Shown piece by piece: positions 8,567 to 17,910 of a stretch of 64,000 bases of DNA (position 1 is its first letter; each line of letters opens with the position of its first letter). The notes below the pieces were generated by a model that worked only from the letters and a program-made list of their open reading frames with translations, was not told the origin of the DNA and did no database searches. Made by a program: the position numbers and the translations under genes. The stretch is from positions 186,001-250,000 of the forward strand of contig CANREB010000001.1 of assembly GCA_947629525.1 (NCBI GenBank), in the 5' to 3' direction. The stretch is from an uncultured Lachnospiraceae bacterium. Its GTDB lineage: Bacteria; Bacillota; Clostridia; Lachnospirales; Lachnospiraceae.

Positions 8567-10309
8567 TTACTCTCTTTCAATATTTATCCTGCCATCCTCC
8601 ACTCTGAACACTATATCGCACTTTTCGATAGTCTGAAGCCTGTGCGCTATGATTATCAGGGTCTTTCTGCCATGAAGCCTGTTGATCGACTCCATGATCG
8701 CTGCTTCCGTGTCATTGTCAAGGGCAGACGTCGCCTCATCCAGTATCAGCACCTCAGGATCATTATAAAGCGCCCTTGCAATGCCTATTCTCTGCCGCTG
8801 ACCTCCTGACAGACGGATTCCGCGCTCGCCTATACCTGTATTTAATCCCTCCGGAAGCCCTCTCACAAACTCGTCAAGCTGAGCTTCCTTTAGTGCGTAC
8901 CAAAGTCTCTCGTCGTCGATTTCTTCATCGGGTATTCCAAAAGCGACATTCTTCCTTATATCGGCATCAAGCAGAAATATCATCTGCGGGATATAGCCTA
9001 CATTGGCAAGCCACTCCCTGTAATGCGTCTGAATATCCGTGTCGTCCGCAAGCACACTGCCGCCTTTAAGTTTGAGCAGTCCAAGCAGAATATCTATGAT
9101 CGTAGTCTTCCCCGCACCGCTTGTTCCGACCACGCCGATCGATTTACCGATTGGGAACACAGCACTTGCATGGTCAAAAATAAGCTTGTCTGAATTAGGA
9201 TAATGGTACGTTATGTCCTCAAGCCTTATCTCTCTAGTTACAGGAAGCTTTTCTTTTGCCGCGACCGCATACGAAATGTCCGTGTTCTCTTCATTCGTCT
9301 CTTCAACAAGATTATCGCTGACATTGAAGAAAAACGGCTCGTTAAATGCCATACCCGTCATTTGATTGTTTATCCTGCTCGCAGCAGGAAGAAGCCGCAT
9401 CGCCGCTATCCCAAATGCCGCAAAAAGTGAGACCATTCCCGCTATGTCAGCCCCGGACAGTATAAGAAACATTATATATCCCAAAAGCCCGGCGATACAT
9501 ACTGTTTCTATAAGAAGCTTTGGCGTATTGTTAAAAAGGTTATAACGCTCCATAGCTTTCACATAACCTTCGCCCACTTTGCTGTACTCCCCGATAAAGT
9601 ACTGTTCACGCCCCGCTACTTTTATCTCCTTTATCCCCTGAATAGTCTCGGCTATCCGCTCAAACATCGAAGCGCCGTAATCCTGATTTTCCTTTCCTGT
9701 GCGGTTCATTATCGGTTTTATTATATTTTTGATAACGCCCAGCGTAACTACCAACAGCACAGCGATTATAAATGTCATAACAGGATCCTGAAGCGCAAGC
9801 GCAACGACAAGGAACAAAGCCACGATCGCTTCGGACGCTATCTGCAGGACTGCCATTATAAGCGCGTACATATTGCTTACATCCGCAGTTATGCTTCTTT
9901 GGATAACAGATGTTTCCGCGTCAAGATAGTATTCATAATCACGCCTTACAAAATTTTTCATAAGGCTCTGCGCAGTTTTAAACTGGTTCGTAAACACAAA
10001 TCTGTAGAGACTTTTTTGAAGTATAAATTGGAAACTGTTCTTGGCTATATAAAGCGCTATGAGAAATAATATCGCAATGACCGAAAACTCGACCGTACCG
10101 TTTATATGGAATACAGCGCATATCCTTTTATACGTATCGCCCCGTTCAAGCACTGACGGATTGATAATGAGCTGTACCACGGTCATTACCATCATGACCG
10201 CACCTGTCTCAAGTCCTGCCGAAACCACCATCATAACCAAAAGACGCGCCATAGCGCATTTCTGCTTTTTGTCCATTAATATATTTATCTTTTTTAATAT
10301 CTTAAGCAT
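8567..10309 (-). CDS. ABC transporter, fused permease and ATPase (PglK-like lipid-linked oligosaccharide flippase)
   Basis: A 580-residue half-transporter. About six membrane helices occupy residues 15-310. The nucleotide-binding domain has Walker A GTSGAGKTT, signature LSGGQRQRIGIARAL and Walker B VLILDEATSALD. Its length, lack of a peptidase domain and setting among glycosyltransferases fit the PglK/WlaB group, which flips undecaprenyl-pyrophosphate oligosaccharides outward. No Wzx or Wzy is in the window, so this is the best flippase candidate. Drug or lipid export is an alternative. Confidence 0.82.
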   Translation of the reverse strand: MLKILKKINILMDKKQKCAMARLLVMMVVSAGLETGAVMMVMTVVQLIINPSVLERGDTYKRICAVFHINGTVEFSVIAILFLIALYIAKNSFQFILQKSLYRFVFTNQFKTAQSLMKNFVRRDYEYYLDAETSVIQRSITADVSNMYALIMAVLQIASEAIVALFLVVALALQDPVMTFIIAVLLVVTLGVIKNIIKPIMNRTGKENQDYGASMFERIAETIQGIKEIKVAGREQYFIGEYSKVGEGYVKAMERYNLFNNTPKLLIETVCIAGLLGYIMFLILSGADIAGMVSLFAAFGIAAMRLLPAASRINNQMTGMAFNEPFFFNVSDNLVEETNEENTDISYAVAAKEKLPVTREIRLEDITYHYPNSDKLIFDHASAVFPIGKSIGVVGTSGAGKTTIIDILLGLLKLKGGSVLADDTDIQTHYREWLANVGYIPQMIFLLDADIRKNVAFGIPDEEIDDERLWYALKEAQLDEFVRGLPEGLNTGIGERGIRLSGGQRQRIGIARALYNDPEVLILDEATSALDNDTEAAIMESINRLHGRKTLIIIAHRLQTIEKCDIVFRVEDGRINIERE

Positions 10310-10329
10310 ACAGATCTCCCAATATTTTT

Positions 10330-11454
10330 CTATTCGTCCTCCAGAGAAAGCCCCACTTTCTTATTAAATGCATGCTTTTCCGGATCTTCATACGCATCCC
10401 AGAAAGAAGCGCCCAAATTAATCTTCTCTTCGACAAAATCCATATTATCCATCGCTGTGGTAATGATAGAGACCGCCCGCTTCACATGAAGCCCCTCGAA
10501 AAAGTTCAATACTTCCACCGGAAAACGCCCTTTTAATACCACAACGCCGGGGCAGAGCTTTTCATAATCTATAAGATCCCTTGGATGCGGTTTGATTATC
10601 ACTCTGTAGCCTTTGCAATATTTTTCCAATACGTCGATACATACCCTTTTACGCGCCTCTTCGTCCCATGGATGAGGTTCCGTAAGGAAGATCGCATACT
10701 CTTCGCCTTTAAAACGTGGTCTAAGCTGTTTGATGAGACTATCCGCATCCTCTATAAAAATTTCAATCATAAGCTTTTTCTGTTCAGCCGTCAGTGCCTG
10801 TTCGAGAGGTTTTCTGGGAACTTCGACAAAACGCGGACAGTCCATATGAGGCTTACTCCTGTCATTTATCTCCATATCAAGACAATACTTCCCCCAGCCG
10901 TTCGTAACTAATATTAAGTTTAAGCGCGAAAAAAGCAGTTTTAACCTGGTATGTCCGTAATTATCCACATAGGCGTCATCGTAATTTTTGAGGCAGTCCA
11001 ACCCATCTTCGACCGCATGGTAATAAATATGCTTGTAGTTAAGATAATACCCTATAGGATCAGCATCGCAGAACACATATATATCCTCATACGCCTTAAA
11101 GTCGATTTCAGCCATATACGGTTCCTGATATTTTGCGAGCAGCTTTGTAAATATAATACGGTTTACTGCATGCCTGAGAATATTGTGATAATTTTTTCTG
11201 TATTTGGCAAGCTGCGGAAAAAAATCTTCGCGTTTTTCGTCCAGCGCGTATACATTATCAAAAATGCCCGAGCGCTTTATACGTTCGCCAAGATTTTCAA
11301 AATCAGTTGACATCGCACTCAGCGCGATATCGGCTTTTTTATACTCAGTCGGAATCGTGTCGCGCACGAGTTTCATCTCTTTTAATACTGAGACATATAC
11401 GTGATAATAAGTATGGCAGACATAAATCCGGCTCTTATCTTTAATCTTTTTCAC
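10330..11454 (-). CDS. GT52/sialyltransferase-like protein, candidate pseudaminyltransferase
   Basis: A 374-residue protein. It starts with YVCHTYYHVYVS, like the CHTPYH opening of GT52 lipooligosaccharide sialyltransferases. It has the acidic-acidic-Gly motif as HAVEDG (E149-G151), the HP motif as IIKPHPRD (H290-P291), and a following SIITTA with paired threonines. These motifs are shared by bacterial sialyltransferase families that use CMP-nonulosonic acids. As CMP-pseudaminic acid is made by the adjacent operon, I infer that this enzyme adds pseudaminic acid. There is no transmembrane segment, so it would act in the cytoplasm before flipping. Another GT-B donor cannot be excluded. Confidence 0.65.
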   Translation of the reverse strand: MKKIKDKSRIYVCHTYYHVYVSVLKEMKLVRDTIPTEYKKADIALSAMSTDFENLGERIKRSGIFDNVYALDEKREDFFPQLAKYRKNYHNILRHAVNRIIFTKLLAKYQEPYMAEIDFKAYEDIYVFCDADPIGYYLNYKHIYYHAVEDGLDCLKNYDDAYVDNYGHTRLKLLFSRLNLILVTNGWGKYCLDMEINDRSKPHMDCPRFVEVPRKPLEQALTAEQKKLMIEIFIEDADSLIKQLRPRFKGEEYAIFLTEPHPWDEEARKRVCIDVLEKYCKGYRVIIKPHPRDLIDYEKLCPGVVVLKGRFPVEVLNFFEGLHVKRAVSIITTAMDNMDFVEEKINLGASFWDAYEDPEKHAFNKKVGLSLEDE

Positions 11455-11481
11455 AAAACGACCGTATCCTTTCCAAAAATA

Positions 11482-12672
11482 TCAGTGCCGTGTATACATA
11501 TATCCTCCAAGCGGCCAGATCATCGGCGCACGGCTTAGCGGACCGCTCCTGCAAATTCTCGTCTCACCTTCCATAAGCCCCTCACAGAAGTTATAAAGTC
11601 TTTTAGCTGCCTCTATCGGATTCCACTCTTTCTCGATAGTCAGATACGCGTTTTTCCCAAGCCTTTTTCTCAGCTCATCATCGCGGCAGAGCGTAAGCAG
11701 TTGTTTCTTGAGTTCTCTTCTATTGCCGTTGCGGTATACAAGTCCATTGTACCCATGCTTTAATAAAAACGGAACCGCGCCGATACCGTTGTCTGCAGCC
11801 ACAGCGCACCCACTGTTCATAGCTTCGTTAAGTACTACTCCCCATCCCTCATCATAATTACTTGTAAAAAGGAATATATCCGCGCGTTCCATAAATTTTC
11901 TTACTTCTTTGGGCTTCTTGTACCCATGGAAAGTCACCTCATCCAAAAGCCCTAAATGCTGTACCATTGAGTGAAGCTGTCCTTCAAGCTCTCCGCCGCC
12001 AACCATGTCAAGGTGAAAACATACACCTTTATCTTTAAGATATTTTACCGATTTAATAGCATCCTGAGGTTGTTTAAATTTTATAAACCTCCCTGACCAT
12101 AATATCCGTACCTGCCTTTTACCATCGCTGTCAAAATGTTTTTTTTGTTCGATCAGGCTGTCAATATCATAAGTTTTCAGTTCAGGGAAATAACCCCAGA
12201 CATATTTTTTGTCCGGATATGCTCCTACCAGCGCAAAATCCGAGGCTACATATGCGCCATGACAGAGCAGATACACAGAGGCATCCGCATATTGGGTGTG
12301 ATCCTCATGTTTCTTCTTTCTGCCGCGAGGAGAAATCGTTTTCCACTGTCCTCCCCTGTACAGCCGCTCACTGTAGCGGATAACGGTTTTTCCTGCCGCA
12401 AGACGAGGTTTTATATAACTTTCGTCCTCTACGCCGCCGAATATAACAATATCGCTGTCCATAATCAGAGCCGCGCATCCTTTTTCATCTTCGCCGTAAA
12501 GTTTCAGATACGGAATATCGCCGACCTCACTCCCCCAGCCCATCCTCACTCTGTCTGCTTCCATTTCCTCCGTCTGTATAAAAGTATAATCCGCGCCAAG
12601 AATTTTAAACAATTCGTTTGACATTGGTATCTGATGATGATTTATATAATTTGACACCATTGTTAAAGTCAT
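11482..12672 (-). CDS. Glycosyltransferase family 4 (GT-B)
   Basis: A 396-residue retaining GT-B enzyme. VRILWSGRFIKFKQPQDAI begins the C-terminal nucleotide-sugar domain, and DEGWGVVLNEAMNSGCAVAA supplies the two catalytic-region glutamates. The N-terminal half, VSNYINHHQIPMSNEL, suggests the acceptor side faces the membrane. It sits 27 bp before the GT52-like gene. Linkage and substrate are unknown. Confidence 0.88.
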   Translation of the reverse strand: MTLTMVSNYINHHQIPMSNELFKILGADYTFIQTEEMEADRVRMGWGSEVGDIPYLKLYGEDEKGCAALIMDSDIVIFGGVEDESYIKPRLAAGKTVIRYSERLYRGGQWKTISPRGRKKKHEDHTQYADASVYLLCHGAYVASDFALVGAYPDKKYVWGYFPELKTYDIDSLIEQKKHFDSDGKRQVRILWSGRFIKFKQPQDAIKSVKYLKDKGVCFHLDMVGGGELEGQLHSMVQHLGLLDEVTFHGYKKPKEVRKFMERADIFLFTSNYDEGWGVVLNEAMNSGCAVAADNGIGAVPFLLKHGYNGLVYRNGNRRELKKQLLTLCRDDELRKRLGKNAYLTIEKEWNPIEAAKRLYNFCEGLMEGETRICRSGPLSRAPMIWPLGGYMYTRH

Positions 12673-12706
12673 AGCCTCTCCATTTCCGCGCTAAGACTAT
12701 GCGCAG

Positions 12707-13999
12707 TCACACAATTTCATTGTAAATCTCTATCAGCCTTTTGTAGTTTTTCTCCGGATCATGGGTATCGAGCGCATGCTGTCTGGCATTTGAAGACATA
12801 GACACGGCAAGTTTATCATCTGCAAATATCCTTAATATAGCCTCCTGCATCTCAACAGGCTTATCCGGTCTGTACAAAAATCCTTCACTGCGGTTATTCA
12901 GCAGGTTGTGTATGCCTCCTACATCTGCCGCCACAACAGGCACTCCGAGGATCATCGCCTCTCCCACGGAATTAGGGGAATTTTCAATTGCCGACGGGCA
13001 TAAAAATACATGTGTTTTTAAAAGTCGTGCGCACATCTTATCAGCACTGAGACGCCCCGTAAACTTCACATGCTTTTCGAGTTTATTGCGCTTTATCTGA
13101 CCGAGCAGATACTTTCCATATCCTGAAAGCTTGATCTTATCCTTAATGCTGCTGTTTGCCGTGATCACATCGCCCGCCACATAAAGCATCGTATCTTCAT
13201 ACTCCTCCACAATATCAGACAAAATGTCAAGCACATAATGAAGTCCCTTGATCGGGTAATTACCCTGACTTAAAAATAACGAGTGCTGTTCAATGCGATC
13301 TATATCCCATGTATCTGTATAAAATTCAGAGCGCAGCGTTTCGTTCATAAAATGGTATACCGCCTTTGGGGCAAGCTGTTTTGTCATTTCCCTGTCAAAA
13401 TCTGTTCTGCCCGTGACATGTCCTACCAAAGCAAGCGCCTGTTTTTCATACTCGCCGCGCTTAACAAATTTTGCCTGCTGTTCAAAAAGACCGTCTTTTT
13501 TCAGTATATCCCTGAGAGTTTTTTTCCTTTGCGCCTCAAGAGGAAGATCCGCCATATAGACTTCCGCCCACACACTGCACAAACCCTGTATGCCTACCAA
13601 AGTCCTGTCATATCTGTTGAACGCTTTAACACACGCAAGCGTATGCGGATATTCCGTGCCGAATATATGAATAACATCCGGTGTGAAATCTTTTATTACT
13701 GCGCTTAACCTCTCTTCAACGCCTTCATCATAAATCTCGGGATGGACTGTGTCCTCTCTGAAAATATAATAATCGATTCCTTTTGCCTTATTCTTTACGA
13801 ACAAAGAATTATCGGACTCGGCTTTTTCAATGTGCTTTGCGCTTGGAAAACATATAGCAAGCGTTATGTTATTTTGTTCCTGATTTTCTATAAGCTTATC
13901 CGCAAGCCCCGAAAGCCATCCTTCCTTTACTACCGCCTTATATCCCAGACTTTTGGCAATAAACGGAAGCATGATATTACACAGCCACAGAACCTTCAT
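12707..13999 (-). CDS. Glycosyltransferase family 4 (GT-B)
   Basis: A 430-residue GT-B enzyme. HIFGTEYPHTLA and the long middle region precede LFLSQGNYPIKGLHYVLDIL and the donor site ENSPNSVGEAMILGVPVVAA, which carries the E-x7-E spacing. Its start overlaps the stop of the preceding GT2 gene by four bases (ATGA), indicating translational coupling. It extends a chain in the cytoplasm with an unknown sugar. Confidence 0.88.
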   Translation of the reverse strand: MKVLWLCNIMLPFIAKSLGYKAVVKEGWLSGLADKLIENQEQNNITLAICFPSAKHIEKAESDNSLFVKNKAKGIDYYIFREDTVHPEIYDEGVEERLSAVIKDFTPDVIHIFGTEYPHTLACVKAFNRYDRTLVGIQGLCSVWAEVYMADLPLEAQRKKTLRDILKKDGLFEQQAKFVKRGEYEKQALALVGHVTGRTDFDREMTKQLAPKAVYHFMNETLRSEFYTDTWDIDRIEQHSLFLSQGNYPIKGLHYVLDILSDIVEEYEDTMLYVAGDVITANSSIKDKIKLSGYGKYLLGQIKRNKLEKHVKFTGRLSADKMCARLLKTHVFLCPSAIENSPNSVGEAMILGVPVVAADVGGIHNLLNNRSEGFLYRPDKPVEMQEAILRIFADDKLAVSMSSNARQHALDTHDPEKNYKRLIEIYNEIV

Positions 14000-14838
14000 A
14001 GCACGCTCCCCCCTTTCCTGCCATATAAATATGTTTTAATTTTATTATAAAATCCCGAAAAATATCTGCTGCCCGCCAACGCGCTCCTAAGCGGCGCAAG
14101 CGTAAAAAGCATAACGGCTCTATATTTAAATGCTTTTTTCTTTCCCATATAGTATGCTGTTATCGCTCTGTGCTGTACAGCCGAAAGCTTTCTGTTTTCT
14201 TTTGTCTCCGAATATCCTCCGCCTTCGTATGCCGCAACCATATCCGGAAAATAACGTATGTCAGCTTTTTTTTCGTAAAAGCACCAGAGAAAATGTTCGT
14301 AATCGGCTCTTACATTATATTCCTGCCTGTAGCCTCTTTCATCAAACATTACTCTATTATAAAAACACGTCTGATGGCATGGCACATTTCTGTAACATGT
14401 AAAATCATTTATCTGAGGCGCCGGATATATCACTGTATCCAATGTTTTATGATACATATCCCCGTATATGATGTCCGGCAGTTTCTTATTTTTTGCTTTA
14501 TCGCCAAGTATAAAGCGTGTGACTTTACCAAGCACCGAGCTGTCATAAAGGCTGTCGCCTGCGTTTAAAAAAAGGAAATAATCTCCGTCCGCCAACTCGA
14601 TCGCCTGATTCATTGCATCATATATGCCTTTATCATTTTTACGGCAAAGCTTTAACTTTGGTTCGTTATAATATTTTTTTTCCAGAGTTTCAACCGAACC
14701 GTCATCCGATCCTCCGTCCTTGACTATCACTTCGTACCCGCCATATTCCTGCGCAAATACACTTTCCACAGTGTTGATAAGCTTATTGCCCGCATTCAGA
14801 CACACTATAATGATACTATAAAACACCTGACGATCCAC
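13996..14838 (-). CDS. Glycosyltransferase family 2 (WcaA-like)
   Basis: A 280-residue GT2 enzyme. FYSIIIVCLNAGNKLINTV, VKDGGSDDGS and FLNAGDSLYD mark the nucleotide-binding and metal-binding sites. The NDKGIYDAMNQAI segment is typical of WcaA/PGL-type transferases in capsule loci. It is coupled by overlap to the next GT4 gene and lies about 60 bp after the preceding GT2 gene. Specificity is unknown. Confidence 0.87.
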   Translation of the reverse strand: MDRQVFYSIIIVCLNAGNKLINTVESVFAQEYGGYEVIVKDGGSDDGSVETLEKKYYNEPKLKLCRKNDKGIYDAMNQAIELADGDYFLFLNAGDSLYDSSVLGKVTRFILGDKAKNKKLPDIIYGDMYHKTLDTVIYPAPQINDFTCYRNVPCHQTCFYNRVMFDERGYRQEYNVRADYEHFLWCFYEKKADIRYFPDMVAAYEGGGYSETKENRKLSAVQHRAITAYYMGKKKAFKYRAVMLFTLAPLRSALAGSRYFSGFYNKIKTYLYGRKGGSVL

Positions 14839-14899
14839 TCTTACCCTCCGGACGGCTTATCCGCCAATAAACTATCTGTATCCGCGCGCTGCTATGCTG

Positions 14900-15694
14900 T
14901 CAAGTTTCCTTCACTGAACGGATGCCCCTTTTCATAAGACGAAGCGCCGCCTTGGGCGGTATCTCCTCACACATTTCGCTTCCATGCACCGCGATAAAAC
15001 GCGCAGCCATAGGATATGCCAAAGCCCCATAAAGGAAATGATAAAGAACTCCCCTGTCCAAAAAGAATTTTTCCGTGTAGCCTTCAAACCACGTTGATTC
15101 CCGCTCCTTCTCATATCCGAGTTCAACAGGAACAGCATACACTTTCATCCCACAGCTCAGACAGTCTTTTAAAAACAGGCTGTCTTCACCATTGCTGTAC
15201 TTTGCTCCACCGCCAAATAAAAGCGAAAATGTAATATTTGCCGCCTCAAGCTTTTCACGCTTTACGGCAAACGAATATGTCGGATAGCGCCCTGCATTCC
15301 AAATATGGACCCTGTGATATTTCCTTGTATAATATGTCGCCCTTTTCTGAGAAACTCTCATATTAAACAGTAAAAAATCTGCCTCCGGATGTTCCTTAAA
15401 CTGATTTAATATTTTTTCTTCATACCCACTGTTATATACGATATCCTCATCGGCAAAAAGCAGTATATCACCCGTAGCACGCATAAGCGCGTTGTTTCTG
15501 CTAAGTCCTACGCCTCTTTCCGCAAAGCTGTAGCACTTGACCTGTTTTCTTCCGTTTTTGCAGCTGCGTTCATATTCCCTGTAGCCAAAGTGATCCGTCT
15601 GATTGATTATGATCGCATCACTCTCAAGCCCCATACGCTCTGCCAATGTAAAAATATCCTCATTAACAGCAGATATCAATACCTGTAATTTCAT
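14900..15694 (-). CDS. Divergent family 2 glycosyltransferase
   Basis: A 264-residue protein with a GT2-like core. The first strand LQVLISAVNEDIF, the SRNNALMRATGDILLFADEDIVY stretch and the late NGEDSLFLKDCLSCG fit GT-A enzymes, but the usual VDDGS segment is absent. ATG 15694 is preferred to a GTG two codons earlier because GGGGTG lies five bases in front of it. It follows the initiating transferase by 33 bp, so it could add the second sugar. Family membership is likely and the donor unknown. Confidence 0.75.
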   Translation of the reverse strand: MKLQVLISAVNEDIFTLAERMGLESDAIIINQTDHFGYREYERSCKNGRKQVKCYSFAERGVGLSRNNALMRATGDILLFADEDIVYNSGYEEKILNQFKEHPEADFLLFNMRVSQKRATYYTRKYHRVHIWNAGRYPTYSFAVKREKLEAANITFSLLFGGGAKYSNGEDSLFLKDCLSCGMKVYAVPVELGYEKERESTWFEGYTEKFFLDRGVLYHFLYGALAYPMAARFIAVHGSEMCEEIPPKAALRLMKRGIRSVKET

Positions 15695-15727
15695 CTGCAC
15701 ACCCCGCTTTCCTGCCTATAGTCCTTG

Positions 15728-17107
15728 TTATCTCTCATTCTTAATCGCCGTGATCTGATTTTCTTCGACTCCCTCCGTACTCTCAGGCTGGAATAAAATC
15801 TTAAATGTCAGAAGCATCAGCTTCAAGTCAAGCCTGATGCTGTAATTTTCTATATAAAACAAGTCAAGCTTCAGCTTATCATAAGGCGTAGTATTATATT
15901 TGCCATATATCTGCGCATAGCCTGCAAGCCCTGCTTTGACCTTTGTCCTGAATACAAACTCAGGCATATCGTCCTGATACTTTCGTATGATCTCGGGTCT
16001 TTCAGGTCTGGGACCTATAAATGACATATCGCCTTTAAGAATGTTGAACAACTGAGGCAGCTCATCGATCCTCACTTTGCGTATAAATCTTCCCACAGGC
16101 GTAATGCGGTCGTCATTTTTTGAGGCAAGCCTTGCTATTCCGTCTTTTTCCGCGTCTGTCCGCATGCTTCTGAATTTAAGTATCTTAAATTCTCTCATAT
16201 CACGCGTACACCGCACCTGCTTATATAATACAGGTCCTTTGTCGTACAGCTTTATCGCAACCGCCGTTATGATCATAAATGGCGCAGTTACCACTATAAG
16301 TATGATTGAAAAGACAATATCAATAAGCCTTTTTAAAACCCGCTGCTCGATAGTCATCGCATATTCTCTTGTAAGAAGTATAGGCGTATCAAACAGATTA
16401 AGCTGATCCGCTCCCTGTATCATTATATCGGGAAGCTTAGGCATCATATATATCCTGATGCTCCTGCTGTAGCAGAATTTCAAAAGTTTATTGCGCAGCC
16501 TTGTGTCTATATCCCAAAGCACTATTCCATCATATTTTTTTACTATTTCATTTTCAAGTGCCGCTTCACCTTCATCCTCGCTTAGGCATCTCACAATATT
16601 ATATTTATCTTTCCTGCTTGAAAATTTATTTAAAATGTCATCTATTGAACGCTCTCCGCTTATCAGAAGCAGGTTCCTTGGCGGGAAAAACTGCTGATAG
16701 AGCCTGTTATTTATAAAAATCCACACCGCCGATATTAAGATTTGGGCGAGCGTCATCAAAATCAAGGGATATACCGTGACAAAACCAAGCGACAGAAGCG
16801 CGATCTGAAAATATGAGATAATGTTTACAAATACAAGCGACAAAACCTGTGAAAAAAATACATCCATTGCTTTCAGATATCCGACCTTCATACCGCCGTA
16901 TGTCCCCATAAAAAACAACAGCAGCAGAAAATAGACAGCCGCCAGCAGAATAAAACCATTCCTGTAAAAACTTCTCCACATATGAAGCTGCATAATGTTG
17001 TTATAGACGTTCATCCACACATACACATAAACCGCAGTATGAAATATCAGACCTATCAACGACATCTGTAATATAATTACCCTCTTCGCCGCTTCTAAAT
17101 GTTTCAC
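15728..17107 (-). CDS. Undecaprenyl-phosphate sugar phosphotransferase (WbaP/CpsE type)
   Basis: A 459-residue polyprenyl-phosphate hexose-1-phosphate transferase that starts glycan assembly. Four or five membrane helices (about 10-130) and a CoA-binding-like middle region are followed by a re-entrant helix near 270. The catalytic domain has KFRSMRTDAEKDG, GDMSFIGPRPERPEI and FYIENYSIRLDLKLML. The start is GTG 17107 behind GGAGG. One initiating enzyme in the locus means one main glycan lineage. The hexose type is not predictable. Confidence 0.9.
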   Translation of the reverse strand: MKHLEAAKRVIILQMSLIGLIFHTAVYVYVWMNVYNNIMQLHMWRSFYRNGFILLAAVYFLLLLFFMGTYGGMKVGYLKAMDVFFSQVLSLVFVNIISYFQIALLSLGFVTVYPLILMTLAQILISAVWIFINNRLYQQFFPPRNLLLISGERSIDDILNKFSSRKDKYNIVRCLSEDEGEAALENEIVKKYDGIVLWDIDTRLRNKLLKFCYSRSIRIYMMPKLPDIMIQGADQLNLFDTPILLTREYAMTIEQRVLKRLIDIVFSIILIVVTAPFMIITAVAIKLYDKGPVLYKQVRCTRDMREFKILKFRSMRTDAEKDGIARLASKNDDRITPVGRFIRKVRIDELPQLFNILKGDMSFIGPRPERPEIIRKYQDDMPEFVFRTKVKAGLAGYAQIYGKYNTTPYDKLKLDLFYIENYSIRLDLKLMLLTFKILFQPESTEGVEENQITAIKNER

Positions 17108-17139
17108 ACAAAGCCTCCAAATCTATCTCGATCTTTTGT

Positions 17140-17901
17140 CTAAATCCTTCTTATAACTGCCCGTAATGCCCAAAAGCACATACAGTATGCACTTTTTAAC
17201 AGCGAAAGTCCCTCGACATTCCGGTATAAATTCCAGATACGTCTTATCGCTCTTGCTTTATTTGACGAAAGAGTCCCCGCGCTGCGCCTGTATTTCACAA
17301 GGTTACAGTCAAGACCATATGCCGCGCCGTAGCGTTTTAACAGATGCCACCACGTGGCAGTATCTTCGCTTTCAACATCAGGCATATATATATCATCCTT
17401 TTGTATTATCCCTGTATCGATCATAACGGTAGACGTAAAGATCGTCGTATTTTTCAATGCCTGTCCATAAGTGATCATCTGCGGTACATGAACTACTTTA
17501 CCCAATCCGCATCCGTTTTCATCGGCAAATTCATATCCCGTGAACACAAAACCCACCTTTTTTTCACGGATAAACTCAAGTTCAAGCAAAAGCTTATCCT
17601 TATCCCATATATCATCAGCGTCGAGGAAGCATATATATCTTCCCTTTGCATTCCGCACCCCTTCGTTACGTGCCCAAGCGGCTCCCCGGTTTTGTTCACG
17701 GCTTATCAGTCTGATGCGGGGCTCTTCACTCATAATGCTTTTTATGATATCACAGCTGTCGTCCGCAGAGCAGTCGTCAACAAATATAAGCTCCCACTCC
17801 GAAAAGCTCTGTCTCCTGACCGAATCTATCGTCTCTCTGATAAAACCCGCCGCATTAAATACAGGAACTATTATACTTACAAGGCATTTAACATCTTCCA
17901 T
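17140..17901 (-). CDS. Glycosyltransferase family 2
   Basis: A 253-residue GT2 enzyme. VSIIVPVFNAAGFIRETIDSV, FVDDCSADDS and ICFLDADDIWD give the nucleotide site and metal motif, and ESEDTATWWHLLK resembles the EDxxxW acceptor loop. A final helix, CMCFWALRAVIRRI, may bind the membrane. It lies 9 bp after the GtrB-like gene and 32 bp before the initiating transferase. Confidence 0.88.
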   Translation of the reverse strand: MEDVKCLVSIIVPVFNAAGFIRETIDSVRRQSFSEWELIFVDDCSADDSCDIIKSIMSEEPRIRLISREQNRGAAWARNEGVRNAKGRYICFLDADDIWDKDKLLLELEFIREKKVGFVFTGYEFADENGCGLGKVVHVPQMITYGQALKNTTIFTSTVMIDTGIIQKDDIYMPDVESEDTATWWHLLKRYGAAYGLDCNLVKYRRSAGTLSSNKARAIRRIWNLYRNVEGLSLLKSAYCMCFWALRAVIRRI

Positions 17902-17910
17902 TATCCAAAC

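Noticed and set aside
10420..10830. TTCGACA sequences as 0A boxes linked to the Spo0A-like protein
   Set aside because: The copies seen are inside coding sequence and the 7-mer is expected by chance; none lies in the gmd or pse promoters.
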